DNA from: an uncultured Clostridia bacterium
Lineage (GTDB): Bacteria; Bacillota; Clostridia; TANB77; CAG-465
Direction: 5' to 3'
Assembly: GCA_947632225.1 (NCBI GenBank)
Contig: CANROM010000003.1
Coordinates: 1-33,883 of the forward strand
DNA: 33,883 nucleotides
The notes under the pieces were generated by a model, which was not told the DNA's origin, ran no database searches, and saw only the letters and a list, made by a program, of their open reading frames with translations. The translations under genes and the position numbers were made by a program. Within the stretch, counting starts at the first letter, position 1. The number at the start of each line of letters is the position of its first letter. This document shows, piece after piece, positions 1-7,652 of this stretch.

Positions 1-497
1 GAAATTTCAGATATTAGCAATGTTATACCAGATACTGTAGTTATTGCAAGCATTGCTGCAAATGGGTTAAATAGTATAACAATACCAAATACTAGATGTA
101 CAAGTGAGCTAATAAGCATCATTGACCAAGCAGGTGAAGATGATGATTTTAAATTAAATGCAAATTGGAATTTAATGATAAATTGTATAATTAACCAAGA
201 TCCAATTATTATTCCTAAGAATTCATTTAGTATAGCTGGTTTAAATATTAAAAATATACCAACTACTGTATAAAGTGTTCCTTCAATAAGCTCTGTACTT
301 ATAGCTCTAAATTCTTTGTTTGCAGTAAAATAAGAAACAATGTGTACAATACCAATTAAAGCAAGTACTGTTCCTATCAATATGACCATAAATGTAAGTG
401 AAGATTCTGGTCTAAAAATTAAAAACAAAGAAAATATTATTAGTAGTATAGATGTAGCAATTGACATCTTTTCATACTTTTTTATTGTATTTATCAT
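1..497 (-). CDS. DUF308/HdeD-like membrane protein (C-terminus off the left edge)
   Basis: Open minus-strand frame from ATG at 497: MINTIKKYEKMSIATSILLIIFSLFLIFRPESSLTFMVILIGTVLALIGIVH...; repeated TM pairs typical of DUF308. Confidence 0.7.
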   Translation of the reverse strand, partial: MINTIKKYEKMSIATSILLIIFSLFLIFRPESSLTFMVILIGTVLALIGIVHIVSYFTANKEFRAISTELIEGTLYTVVGIFLIFKPAILNEFLGIIIGSWLIIQFIIKFQFAFNLKSSSSPAWSMMLISSLVHLVFGIVILFNPFAAMLAITTVSGITLLISEI

Positions 498-647
498 AAA
501 ATCTCTCCTTTTTTATTTAATTTAATATTAGCATAAAAAGAAAAATTATTCAATAATACCAAATTTAAAATATAATTTAATGGTGTTTTTTTATAAAAAA
601 ATGTGCATAATATATTATGATTAAATTGTGTAAAATTAGCACTATCG

Positions 648-676
648 TTGACTTTAAAAGTTAAATGTGATAATAT
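648..676 (+). promoter_or_regulatory. sigma-A type promoter for the LMW-PTP/rpiB operon
   Basis: TTGACT (648-653), 17-nt spacer, TAATAT (671-676), about 30 bp upstream of the ATG at 705. Confidence 0.6.
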
Positions 677-704
677 ATTTTTAGTTATATTTGGAGGATA
701 TTTT

Positions 705-1163
705 ATGAAAAGTGTTATGTTTGTGTGCACTGGTAATATATGTAGAAGTGCAATGGCACATCACTACATGCAAAAAAGAGTGTATGACCTAAAAAAAGAA
801 AATGAAATTGTAGTTTCATCATGTGGAACACAAGCAGAAAATGGAGATAGATCTACTAATAATGCTATAGAAGTCATGAAAGAATATGGAGTAGATTTAA
901 CAAAGCATCGTGCTACTAATATGTTTGATATAGACATAGAAAACTACGATTTAATTATTTGCATGACACAACAGCATAAATATAGCATACTCGCATATTT
1001 TCCAAAACTAAAAGAAAAGGTTTTCACACTAAAAGAATATGTTTTTGGAGATAAAATAAATAATGTAGATATAGATGATCCATGGGGATATGGTATAGAA
1101 ATATATAAATCATGTTCTAAAGAAATTGTGGATTGTGTGGATAAACTCCTTGAAAAGATATAA
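705..1163 (+). CDS. low molecular weight protein-tyrosine/arginine phosphatase family
   Basis: MKSVMFVCTGNICRSAMAH (CxGNxCRS P-loop) and a DDPWGYG-type C-terminal motif; ATG 705 preceded by GGAGG. Confidence 0.9.
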   Translation: MKSVMFVCTGNICRSAMAHHYMQKRVYDLKKENEIVVSSCGTQAENGDRSTNNAIEVMKEYGVDLTKHRATNMFDIDIENYDLIICMTQQHKYSILAYFPKLKEKVFTLKEYVFGDKINNVDIDDPWGYGIEIYKSCSKEIVDCVDKLLEKI

Positions 1164-1176
1164 AGGAAGTGAACTT

Positions 1177-1644
1177 ATGATTATAATAGGCTCTGATCAT
1201 ACAGGAATAGAGTTAAAAAAGAGCATAATAGCTCACCTAAAAGAGAAAGAAATTGAAGTTAAAGATGTCACAGACTTTTTAGATCAGACTGGAGATGACT
1301 ATCCAGATATTGCATATATAGTATGCCAAAATGTAAAAAAAGAAAATGCACTTGGTATAGCAATTTGTGGTACTGGAATAGGAATTTCTATAGCATGTAA
1401 TAAAGTTAATGGAATACGTGCTGCTGTCTGCACAGATAAGTATATGGCAAAGATGACTCGAAATGATAATAATGCAAATGTTTTGTGCTTAGGTGCACGC
1501 CTAGGAATAGAGAATGTTTTCGAAATTGTGGACGAGTTCTTAAACAGTGAATTCTTAGGTGGAAGACACCAAAAAAGAGTAGACAAAATTGCAAAAATAG
1601 AAAAGTGTCAAAAGGAAGGTGTAGAATATGTTCATAGTTTATAG
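1177..1644 (+). CDS. rpiB: ribose-5-phosphate isomerase B / RpiB-LacAB family
   Basis: MIIIGSDHTGIELKKSI...GIAICGTGIGISIACNKVNGIRAA...NVLCLGARLG. Confidence 0.9.
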   Translation: MIIIGSDHTGIELKKSIIAHLKEKEIEVKDVTDFLDQTGDDYPDIAYIVCQNVKKENALGIAICGTGIGISIACNKVNGIRAAVCTDKYMAKMTRNDNNANVLCLGARLGIENVFEIVDEFLNSEFLGGRHQKRVDKIAKIEKCQKEGVEYVHSL

Positions 1645-2701
1645 TGTAACCGTTGTAGCATTTCTATGCTGTTTTTGCTTAACACCATTTGTAATAAAAA
1701 TGTGCATAAAAAAAGGACTTGTTGATGTTCCTAAAGATAGCAGAAGAGTGCATTCTAAACCAATGCCAAGATGTGGTGGAATAGCAATCTTCACATCAAC
1801 TTTAATAGCTCTTTTTGTGTATTATTTTATAACAAAAGATATACCATCTATTGCTTTTAATACACAGTTTTGGGGATATTTAATTGGTGCTTTACTAATA
1901 TTTGCAATGGGAATAATTGATGACGTATTTACTTTAAAAGCAAGATATAAAGCTATATTTGAATTTGCGTCTATATTTATAGTGTTTGCTTTTGGAATAA
2001 GGATAGAGAATATAGGAAACTTACAGCTTGGCTATTTCTCTTTACCTGTAACTTTCCTTTGGATAATAACAGTTTTAAATGCCATGAATTTAATTGATGG
2101 ATTGGATGGACTTGCAGCAGGAATAACATCAATATCTGCACTAGCATTACTTATGCTATTTATATCCACATCAGCAAGCTTGGAAGCAATTTTAATAACA
2201 GCAGCAATAGTTGGAGCAAGCTTAGGCTTTTTACCATTTAACTTTAATCCTGCAAAAACTTTTATGGGTGATTGCAGTTCAAACTTTTTAGGATTTACAA
2301 TGGCGTGTGTAACAATAATGGGATTTTCAAGAGGATATACAGCAGTTGAATATTTAGCTCCTGTACTAATACTTGGTGTACCTATTTTTGATACTATATT
2401 TGCTATGGTAAGAAGAGCAATAAAGAGAAAACCACTTTTTGCTCCAGATGGTGGACATATTCATCATAGACTAATTAAATTTGGCTTTACACAAAGACAA
2501 GCAGTTCTAATACTATACACAATAACAAGTACTTTATGTATTATAGCTGTATCACTTATTACTCAGGATATGTGGAAACTAGCACTTTTAGTAGCAATGT
2601 CTACAATATTCATTGTATTATGGATTGCTAGTATGATAAAAAGTAGAGATATTAAAGTGGATCAGACAATAAATAGTAATTTTAAAGCAGATAATGTATA
2701 A
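1628..2701 (+). CDS. tagO: undecaprenyl-phosphate GlcNAc-1-phosphate transferase (TagO/WecA, MraY family)
   Basis: PRCGGIAIF, GIIDDVFTLKARYK, NAMNLIDGLDGLAAG, FMGDCSSNFLGF, DGGHIHHRL motifs; multi-TM. Confidence 0.9.
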   Translation: MFIVYSVTVVAFLCCFCLTPFVIKMCIKKGLVDVPKDSRRVHSKPMPRCGGIAIFTSTLIALFVYYFITKDIPSIAFNTQFWGYLIGALLIFAMGIIDDVFTLKARYKAIFEFASIFIVFAFGIRIENIGNLQLGYFSLPVTFLWIITVLNAMNLIDGLDGLAAGITSISALALLMLFISTSASLEAILITAAIVGASLGFLPFNFNPAKTFMGDCSSNFLGFTMACVTIMGFSRGYTAVEYLAPVLILGVPIFDTIFAMVRRAIKRKPLFAPDGGHIHHRLIKFGFTQRQAVLILYTITSTLCIIAVSLITQDMWKLALLVAMSTIFIVLWIASMIKSRDIKVDQTINSNFKADNV

Positions 2702-2739
2702 AATAGTAATATAATTAAATTGAAGGGAGATAATATATA

Positions 2740-3183
2740 ATGAAAGATGAATTATTACAAGATTTAAAAGAGGCAATGAAGCAAAAGGATACTTTGAAAA
2801 AAGATACAATTACTATGCTAAGAGCAGCAATATTGCAAGTTGAGAAAGACTCACAAAAAGTTTTAACAGATGATGAGATATGTGCAGTAGTTGCTAAGGA
2901 AGTTAAAAAGAGAAAAGAGTCTATTAAAGAATATGAGGAAGCAGGCAGAGAAGATATAGCAGAAAATTTGAAAAGGGAAATAGAAATTTTATCTAAGTAT
3001 CTACCTGAACAGCTAACACAAGAAGAGATTGAAAAACTAGTAGATGAAGCAATAGCTAAGTCTGGTGCTCAATCTCCAAGAGATATGGGTAAAGTAATGG
3101 GAATACTAAGACCACAAACTGCTGGAAAAGCTGATGGTAAATTAGTAAGTGATATAGTTAAAGAAAAACTTGCTAATATTTAA
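2740..3183 (+). CDS. yqeY: GatB/YqeY domain protein
   Basis: LLQDLKEAMKQKDTLKKDTITMLRAAI...YLPEQLTQEEIEKLV...GKVMGILRP...GKADGKLVSDIVKEKL. Confidence 0.9.
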   Translation: MKDELLQDLKEAMKQKDTLKKDTITMLRAAILQVEKDSQKVLTDDEICAVVAKEVKKRKESIKEYEEAGREDIAENLKREIEILSKYLPEQLTQEEIEKLVDEAIAKSGAQSPRDMGKVMGILRPQTAGKADGKLVSDIVKEKLANI

Positions 3184-3187
3184 GTAA

Positions 3188-3211
3188 TAAGCCAAGTTAA
3201 GTCTTGGCTTA
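3188..3211 (+). terminator. stem-loop between yqeY and ymfF-like gene (weak T-tract)
   Basis: TAAGCCAAG-ttaagt-CTTGGCTTA, 9-bp perfect stem, followed by ATTTATTG. Confidence 0.4.
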
Positions 3212-3234
3212 ATTTATTGTAAAGGAGTAGTGAA

Positions 3235-4479
3235 ATGAGAGTATACAAAATAAATGATAATAAGTTTAAAAGCATATATGTATCATATAACTTAACTGTA
3301 GATGTAACTGATACTAAGCTTTATTCAAAGGGAGCTGTGCTTGCAGCTTTAATGGCCAAAAGCTCAGAAAAATATAAGACTCAAAAGGAGATAGAAAAAT
3401 ACTTAAATTATCTATATAGCTCAGTATATGATGTAAATATAGAGAAACTAGGTGATTTATATAACTTAGAAATAAGAGCTGAGTTTATAAATAAAGAATA
3501 CTTACCAAATCATGAAGAACTTTTAGATAAAATGTTAGAATTTCTAGAGGAAATGATTTATCATCCTGCAAAGTGGTCAGCTGAAAATATCGAAAGAGAA
3601 AAGCAGTTTATAATTGAGAGAATAAATGAAAGAAAAGATGAAAAGCTTAAATACGGAATTCAAAGAGCAGAAGAAATACTTTGTGAGGGCGAGCCTTTTG
3701 GTACATACCTATATGGTAGTACAGACGTTGTAGAAAAAGTAGGCCATGATGATGTTGAAGAGGCATATAAAAATATAACAAATGGTTGTGTTACAGTTAT
3801 TGTATCAGGAAATTTAACTGGTTACGAAGATATAGATAAGAAAATAGAAAATAGATTTAAAAAATATGTGACAAATGACACCTTAATTGAAGATTTAGTT
3901 TATGATAAGAAATTAAGTAAGTCTGGAGAATACAAAGAAGTAAAAGAATATCAAGATACAACACAAAGTGTTCTATCTTTAGGCTTAAGACTAAACAACT
4001 GCACACCTGATGATTTTTATAAAATAAGCATATATAATGCTATTTTAGGAACAACTCCATCTTCAAAATTATTCCAAAATGTAAGGGAAAAAGAATCTTT
4101 AGCATATACTGTAAGATCTAGATACTATAGATTTAAAGATATAATTATAATTTTTGCAGGTATAAATAAAGAAAATTACGATAAAGCTTTGTCAGTTATA
4201 AATAAACAGATAACAGACCTAAAAGAAGGAAAAATTACAGATGAAGAATTTACTAGTGCAAAAGATAGCTTGTTAGCAGATTTACTAGAGTGGAATGACT
4301 CAAAAATTGCAATGGCAAAGATGAAAATATCTAATCTAATTGCATTTAAGTCTGCAGATATTTCTATTGAGCAAATGAGAAAGGCAATGAGTGATGTCTC
4401 ATTTAGTGATGTTGTTGAAATTGCTAATAGGGTTAGTGTAGAAAAAGTATTTTTACTTGGAGGTGTTGAAAATGCGTAA
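3235..4479 (+). CDS. ymfF: M16 peptidase-like protein, YmfF-type
   Basis: M16-like fold sequence without the zinc motif, directly upstream of the HFLEH-containing partner, as in the ymfF-ymfH pair. Confidence 0.8.
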   Translation: MRVYKINDNKFKSIYVSYNLTVDVTDTKLYSKGAVLAALMAKSSEKYKTQKEIEKYLNYLYSSVYDVNIEKLGDLYNLEIRAEFINKEYLPNHEELLDKMLEFLEEMIYHPAKWSAENIEREKQFIIERINERKDEKLKYGIQRAEEILCEGEPFGTYLYGSTDVVEKVGHDDVEEAYKNITNGCVTVIVSGNLTGYEDIDKKIENRFKKYVTNDTLIEDLVYDKKLSKSGEYKEVKEYQDTTQSVLSLGLRLNNCTPDDFYKISIYNAILGTTPSSKLFQNVREKESLAYTVRSRYYRFKDIIIIFAGINKENYDKALSVINKQITDLKEGKITDEEFTSAKDSLLADLLEWNDSKIAMAKMKISNLIAFKSADISIEQMRKAMSDVSFSDVVEIANRVSVEKVFLLGGVENA

Positions 4480-5761
4480 AATGTGTGTACAGAATTCACC
4501 TGAATTAAATGAGACTACATTTAGTACAACTGTATCTAATGGACTTAATGTATATGTATGTAAAAAACAGGGATTTTCTAAGAAAATAGGACTATTTGGA
4601 ACTAAATATGGATCTATAGTAAATGATTTTGTGGATATACTTACAGGAAAAAGAATACAAGTGCCTGACGGAATAGCTCATTTCCTAGAGCATAAGCTAT
4701 TTGAAAAAGAAGGAGCAAACGCCTTAGATTTATTCTCAAAAATGGGTGTATCATCTAATGCATATACATCTTTTGACCAAACTGTATACTTCTTTGAAAC
4801 ATCTGAAAAGTATAAAGAGGCAATCGCTATGCTCGTTAAACTAATTAAAGAGCCATATTTTACAGATGAAAATGTTCAAAAAGAGCAAGGAATAATAGGT
4901 CAAGAAATAAGTATGTATGATGACGATCCAAGCTTTATGGTATATTTTAATGCGTTAAGAGCTATGTATCAAAAAAATCCAGTAAGAATAGATATAGCTG
5001 GTACAATAGAATCTATATCACATATAACTAAAGAATTACTTTATACATGTTACAATACATTTTATAGCCCACAAAATATGTTCTTTATAGTTATTGGAGA
5101 TGTTGATGTTGATGAAACAATAGACTTAATAGAAGAAAATATAAATAAATATGAAAATAATAGTGTGCCTAATACTAAGATTGTTAAGTATAATGCACAA
5201 GAACCAAAAGAAATTGCAAAGAAAGATATAGTACAGAAAATGGAAGTATATATGCCTCAACTATGCATTGGATATAAGCTAGATTTAGTAGATGGAATGC
5301 AGATAACAAAAAATGAACATATTGTAAGTATATTATCTGATATGTACTTCTCTAAACAAACAGAATTCTTTGAAAAAGAATATAAAGAGGGAAAAGTAAA
5401 TGAGAGTATAGATATGCAATATGAGGGAAGTGACGCATTTTCACATGTCTTAATATCTAGCACTTCAACTAATATAGATGAACTTGAAAAGGATATTTTA
5501 GAATACATGAACAAGATAAAAAACGAAGAAGTTAATGAAGAACTATTTGAAATAGTTAAAAGAAAGAAAATAGGTGAATTTATATTAGCATCAGATAATT
5601 TAGAGGTAAGCTATAGAAGAATTATAGATTCTATATTAAATAATATAGATGTATACTCAGATGTTGAAATATTAAAAAATATTACAAAAGATGATATTAA
5701 ACAATTTTTAAATAATTTAACAGAAGCTAATAGAGTAACATCAAAAATTATATCAAAATAA
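4472..5761 (+). CDS. ymfH: M16 family zinc peptidase, YmfH-type
   Basis: GIAHFLEHKLFEKEGANALDLFSKMGVSSNAYTSFDQTVYFF; start ATG 4472 overlaps the upstream stop. Confidence 0.85.
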   Translation: MRKMCVQNSPELNETTFSTTVSNGLNVYVCKKQGFSKKIGLFGTKYGSIVNDFVDILTGKRIQVPDGIAHFLEHKLFEKEGANALDLFSKMGVSSNAYTSFDQTVYFFETSEKYKEAIAMLVKLIKEPYFTDENVQKEQGIIGQEISMYDDDPSFMVYFNALRAMYQKNPVRIDIAGTIESISHITKELLYTCYNTFYSPQNMFFIVIGDVDVDETIDLIEENINKYENNSVPNTKIVKYNAQEPKEIAKKDIVQKMEVYMPQLCIGYKLDLVDGMQITKNEHIVSILSDMYFSKQTEFFEKEYKEGKVNESIDMQYEGSDAFSHVLISSTSTNIDELEKDILEYMNKIKNEEVNEELFEIVKRKKIGEFILASDNLEVSYRRIIDSILNNIDVYSDVEILKNITKDDIKQFLNNLTEANRVTSKIISK

Positions 5762-5842
5762 ATAGAGAAATATCTAATTTTATATATGAAGTATTATCAT
5801 ATAAATAAATGCATAAAATACTTATATAGTCAAAAGAAGATA

Positions 5843-5909
5843 TATGTCGAAACTTGCGACCGATTTATCTTTTAAAAATATTGACTATACTTGTTATAAA
5901 TGGTATAAA
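5843..5909 (+). promoter_or_regulatory. Spo0A box plus sigma-A promoter for the Spo0E-like gene
   Basis: TGTCGAA (5845-5851) in TATGTCGAAACTTGCG (5843-5858); TTGACT (5881-5886), 17 nt, TATAAA (5904-5909). Confidence 0.7.
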
Positions 5910-5927
5910 TATGTAAAATTGGGGTTG

Positions 5928-6083
5928 ATGATTACGATGATAAATGAAATTGAACTCTTAAAACAAAAATTAGACAAAGAAATAGAGCAAGGATGCTCAT
6001 ATGAACAAGTACTAAAAACAAGTAGAGAAATTGATGTTTTACTCGCTAAATATTACTTAGAAAAGGTTGAGGATATCACCTAA
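5928..6083 (+). CDS. Spo0E-like aspartyl-phosphate phosphatase
   Basis: Short helical protein INEIELLKQKLDKEIEQG...TSREIDVLLAKYYL with the Spo0E-family S-x-x-(L/I)-D-x-(L/V)-(I/L) signature; start may be 5928 or 5937. Confidence 0.65.
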   Translation: MITMINEIELLKQKLDKEIEQGCSYEQVLKTSREIDVLLAKYYLEKVEDIT

Positions 6084-6449
6084 GTTTATATTTAGTAGCA
6101 TTAGTCCGAGTATGATTATTAGAGCCATATTATTTTCTTCTGTATCCATGAATAGTAAAATAATAAGACCTATTAAAATTAAGTCGTCAATTTGAATTGA
6201 GTAGCCAAAAATATGTATTGTATTATTTTTAATACTAAATACTTTATTTTTAGGTGTATCACTCTCCTGGTTATCTTTAGGAGAGTAATTACAGAAATCT
6301 TGAAAAGGTATTGTGTCATTTTGTGATGCAGTATCTTTTTTTGGCTCCGTTTTAACTTGACTTGCAGTATTATTATAAATATTATTATGCATATAATTAT
6401 AATTTCTCATATAAAAAGGATTATAATTTGGATAAAACATATCAATCAC
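6057..6449 (-). CDS. small protein: Tyr/Asn-rich N-terminus, hydrophobic C-terminal hairpin; function unknown
   Basis: MIDMFYPNYNPFYMRNYNYMHNN...IDDLILIGLIILLFMDTEENNMALIIILGLMLL; coupled to the upstream minus-strand gene. Confidence 0.7.
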   Translation of the reverse strand: MIDMFYPNYNPFYMRNYNYMHNNIYNNTASQVKTEPKKDTASQNDTIPFQDFCNYSPKDNQESDTPKNKVFSIKNNTIHIFGYSIQIDDLILIGLIILLFMDTEENNMALIIILGLMLLNINLGDILNLF

Positions 6450-6792
6450 CCTTATCTTTTAAAGAATCTAATGCTGTAATAACGTTTAGTATTGTCATAT
6501 ACTCATTGATTTTATCTTGTCTAGATTTTCTAAGGAATGGCTTTAGTGAAAGAAGCAAGTTCTTTTGAGGGTTTTCAGCATTCATGCGACTCATTATTTT
6601 TTGAAATTTGAGTAAAATTGAGGGATCAAAACTGCTATTAGAAGTACTAGAATTACCACTTAAGCTATTAAGAACACTTGAAAAATCTGTATTAGACTTA
6701 CTTTCACTCTTGTCGTTACTAGTGTCATTATTCATTTTTTCTTGGATGCTATTTATTAAATTGTTTATAGCATCCATATTATTTTCATCCAT
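6442..6792 (-). CDS. small hydrophilic protein, function unknown
   Basis: MDENNMDAINNLINSIQEKMNN...PSILLKFQKIMSRMNAENPQKNLLLSLKPFLRKSRQDKINEYMTIL; overlaps the next gene by 8 bp. Confidence 0.7.
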   Translation of the reverse strand: MDENNMDAINNLINSIQEKMNNDTSNDKSESKSNTDFSSVLNSLSGNSSTSNSSFDPSILLKFQKIMSRMNAENPQKNLLLSLKPFLRKSRQDKINEYMTILNVITALDSLKDKGD

Positions 6793-6793
6793 A

Positions 6794-6958
6794 CTAGTTC
6801 TTCTTATTATTTACGCCTAACATTTTAGCGATATTGTTTAAATCTTCACTAGACATACTTTGTACCATCCTTGTTACCTGCTCAATTTTCTCTTTGTCTA
6901 AAGAACCTAATATGTTCATTAGCTTTTGATTCATTTCATTATTATTTGTACTATTCAT
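6794..6958 (-). CDS. 54-aa small protein, function unknown
   Basis: MNSTNNNEMNQKLMNILGSLDKEKIEQVTRMVQSMSSEDLNNIAKMLGVNNKKN; AGGAG upstream, stop adjacent to start of the 116-aa gene. Confidence 0.6.
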   Translation of the reverse strand: MNSTNNNEMNQKLMNILGSLDKEKIEQVTRMVQSMSSEDLNNIAKMLGVNNKKN

Positions 6959-6981
6959 AACATCATCTCCTATATATTTAA

Positions 6982-7010
6982 ATTATATGCTGTACTTTTT
7001 CCTTTGTGAT
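6982..7010 (-). promoter_or_regulatory. candidate promoter for the minus-strand trio (sigma-A, or sigma-E-like -10)
   Basis: Minus strand ATCACA, 17 nt, TATAAT; the same region reads CATATAAT, matching the sigma-E -10 consensus CATAYAHT. Confidence 0.35.
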
Positions 7011-7029
7011 TATATTATAAAAATTTATG

Positions 7030-7096
7030 TATGTCGAAACTTGCGGTCAAAAGTTGATAGATAAATATTGACCAATTAAATAAATGGTGGTATAAG
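7030..7096 (+). promoter_or_regulatory. Spo0A box plus sigma-A promoter for the VirB4-like operon
   Basis: TGTCGAA (7032-7038) in TATGTCGAAACTTGCG (7030-7045); TTGACC (7068-7073), 17 nt, TATAAG (7091-7096). Confidence 0.7.
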
Positions 7097-7121
7097 ATAT
7101 AGCAGATTGGAGGGATGTACA

Positions 7122-7652
7122 ATAAAATATGATAATATTAGCAAATTATATAATTTCATAGATGTTACTAATGAATGCATAATGCTAAAACATAATGAAA
7201 AAACGCAAAATATCTATATCTATGAAATTGAGCCAGTTACATTTTTAAATTTTTCAATAGATGTTCAATCTAATATATTAAATCTATATAGCGAGTTTCT
7301 TCGTGAATTAAATTTAGAATTTCAAATTTTTATTTCAAATAAAAAAGTAAATCCAGATATGTACATTAAAGGTATACAAAAAACAATGATAAAAAATTCA
7401 AGTAAAAGATATATTGAGCTGTATAATGAATATATAGCTAGTATTAAGGAACAAATAGAAAAGGAAGAAATTTATACAACTAAGTTTTATATTGTTATAT
7501 CGCTAGATAATTCCAGCTCTGTAGATATTATTACCATAGATAATATTATTAAAAGGCTAGAATCAATTGGTTGTCACGTAAATAGGATAGTATCAAAGAA
7601 TAAGCTTAAGACTTTACTTTATGAAAGCATAAATAAGGAAGTAGTAATATAG
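7122..7652 (+). CDS. VirB4/TrbE N-terminal-module-like protein (first half of a split VirB4)
   Basis: ORF 7107-7652; TTG at 7107 overlaps the SD, so the start is more likely ATA 7122 (GGAGGG + 7 nt). Layout resembles the 29211-29822 gene of the ICE. Confidence 0.55.
   Translation: MKYDNISKLYNFIDVTNECIMLKHNEKTQNIYIYEIEPVTFLNFSIDVQSNILNLYSEFLRELNLEFQIFISNKKVNPDMYIKGIQKTMIKNSSKRYIELYNEYIASIKEQIEKEEIYTTKFYIVISLDNSSSVDIITIDNIIKRLESIGCHVNRIVSKNKLKTLLYESINKEVVI

Noticed and set aside
494-730. Minus-strand ORF 494-730
   Set aside because: Overlaps the LMW-PTP promoter and start; no family resemblance; the HdeD-like frame explains this side
1299-1586. Minus-strand ORFs opposite rpiB (1299-1586, 1406-1594)
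   Set aside because: Antisense to a confidently identified gene, no SD, composition mirrors the sense codons
6362-6820. Plus-strand ORFs 6362-6568 and 6608-6820
   Set aside because: Antisense to the coupled minus-strand trio, which has better SDs and coupling
7634-7652. Classical -1 slippery heptamer at the split VirB4 junction
   Set aside because: No X-XXY-YYZ heptamer found in the overlap; AUA re-initiation with a well-placed SD fits better
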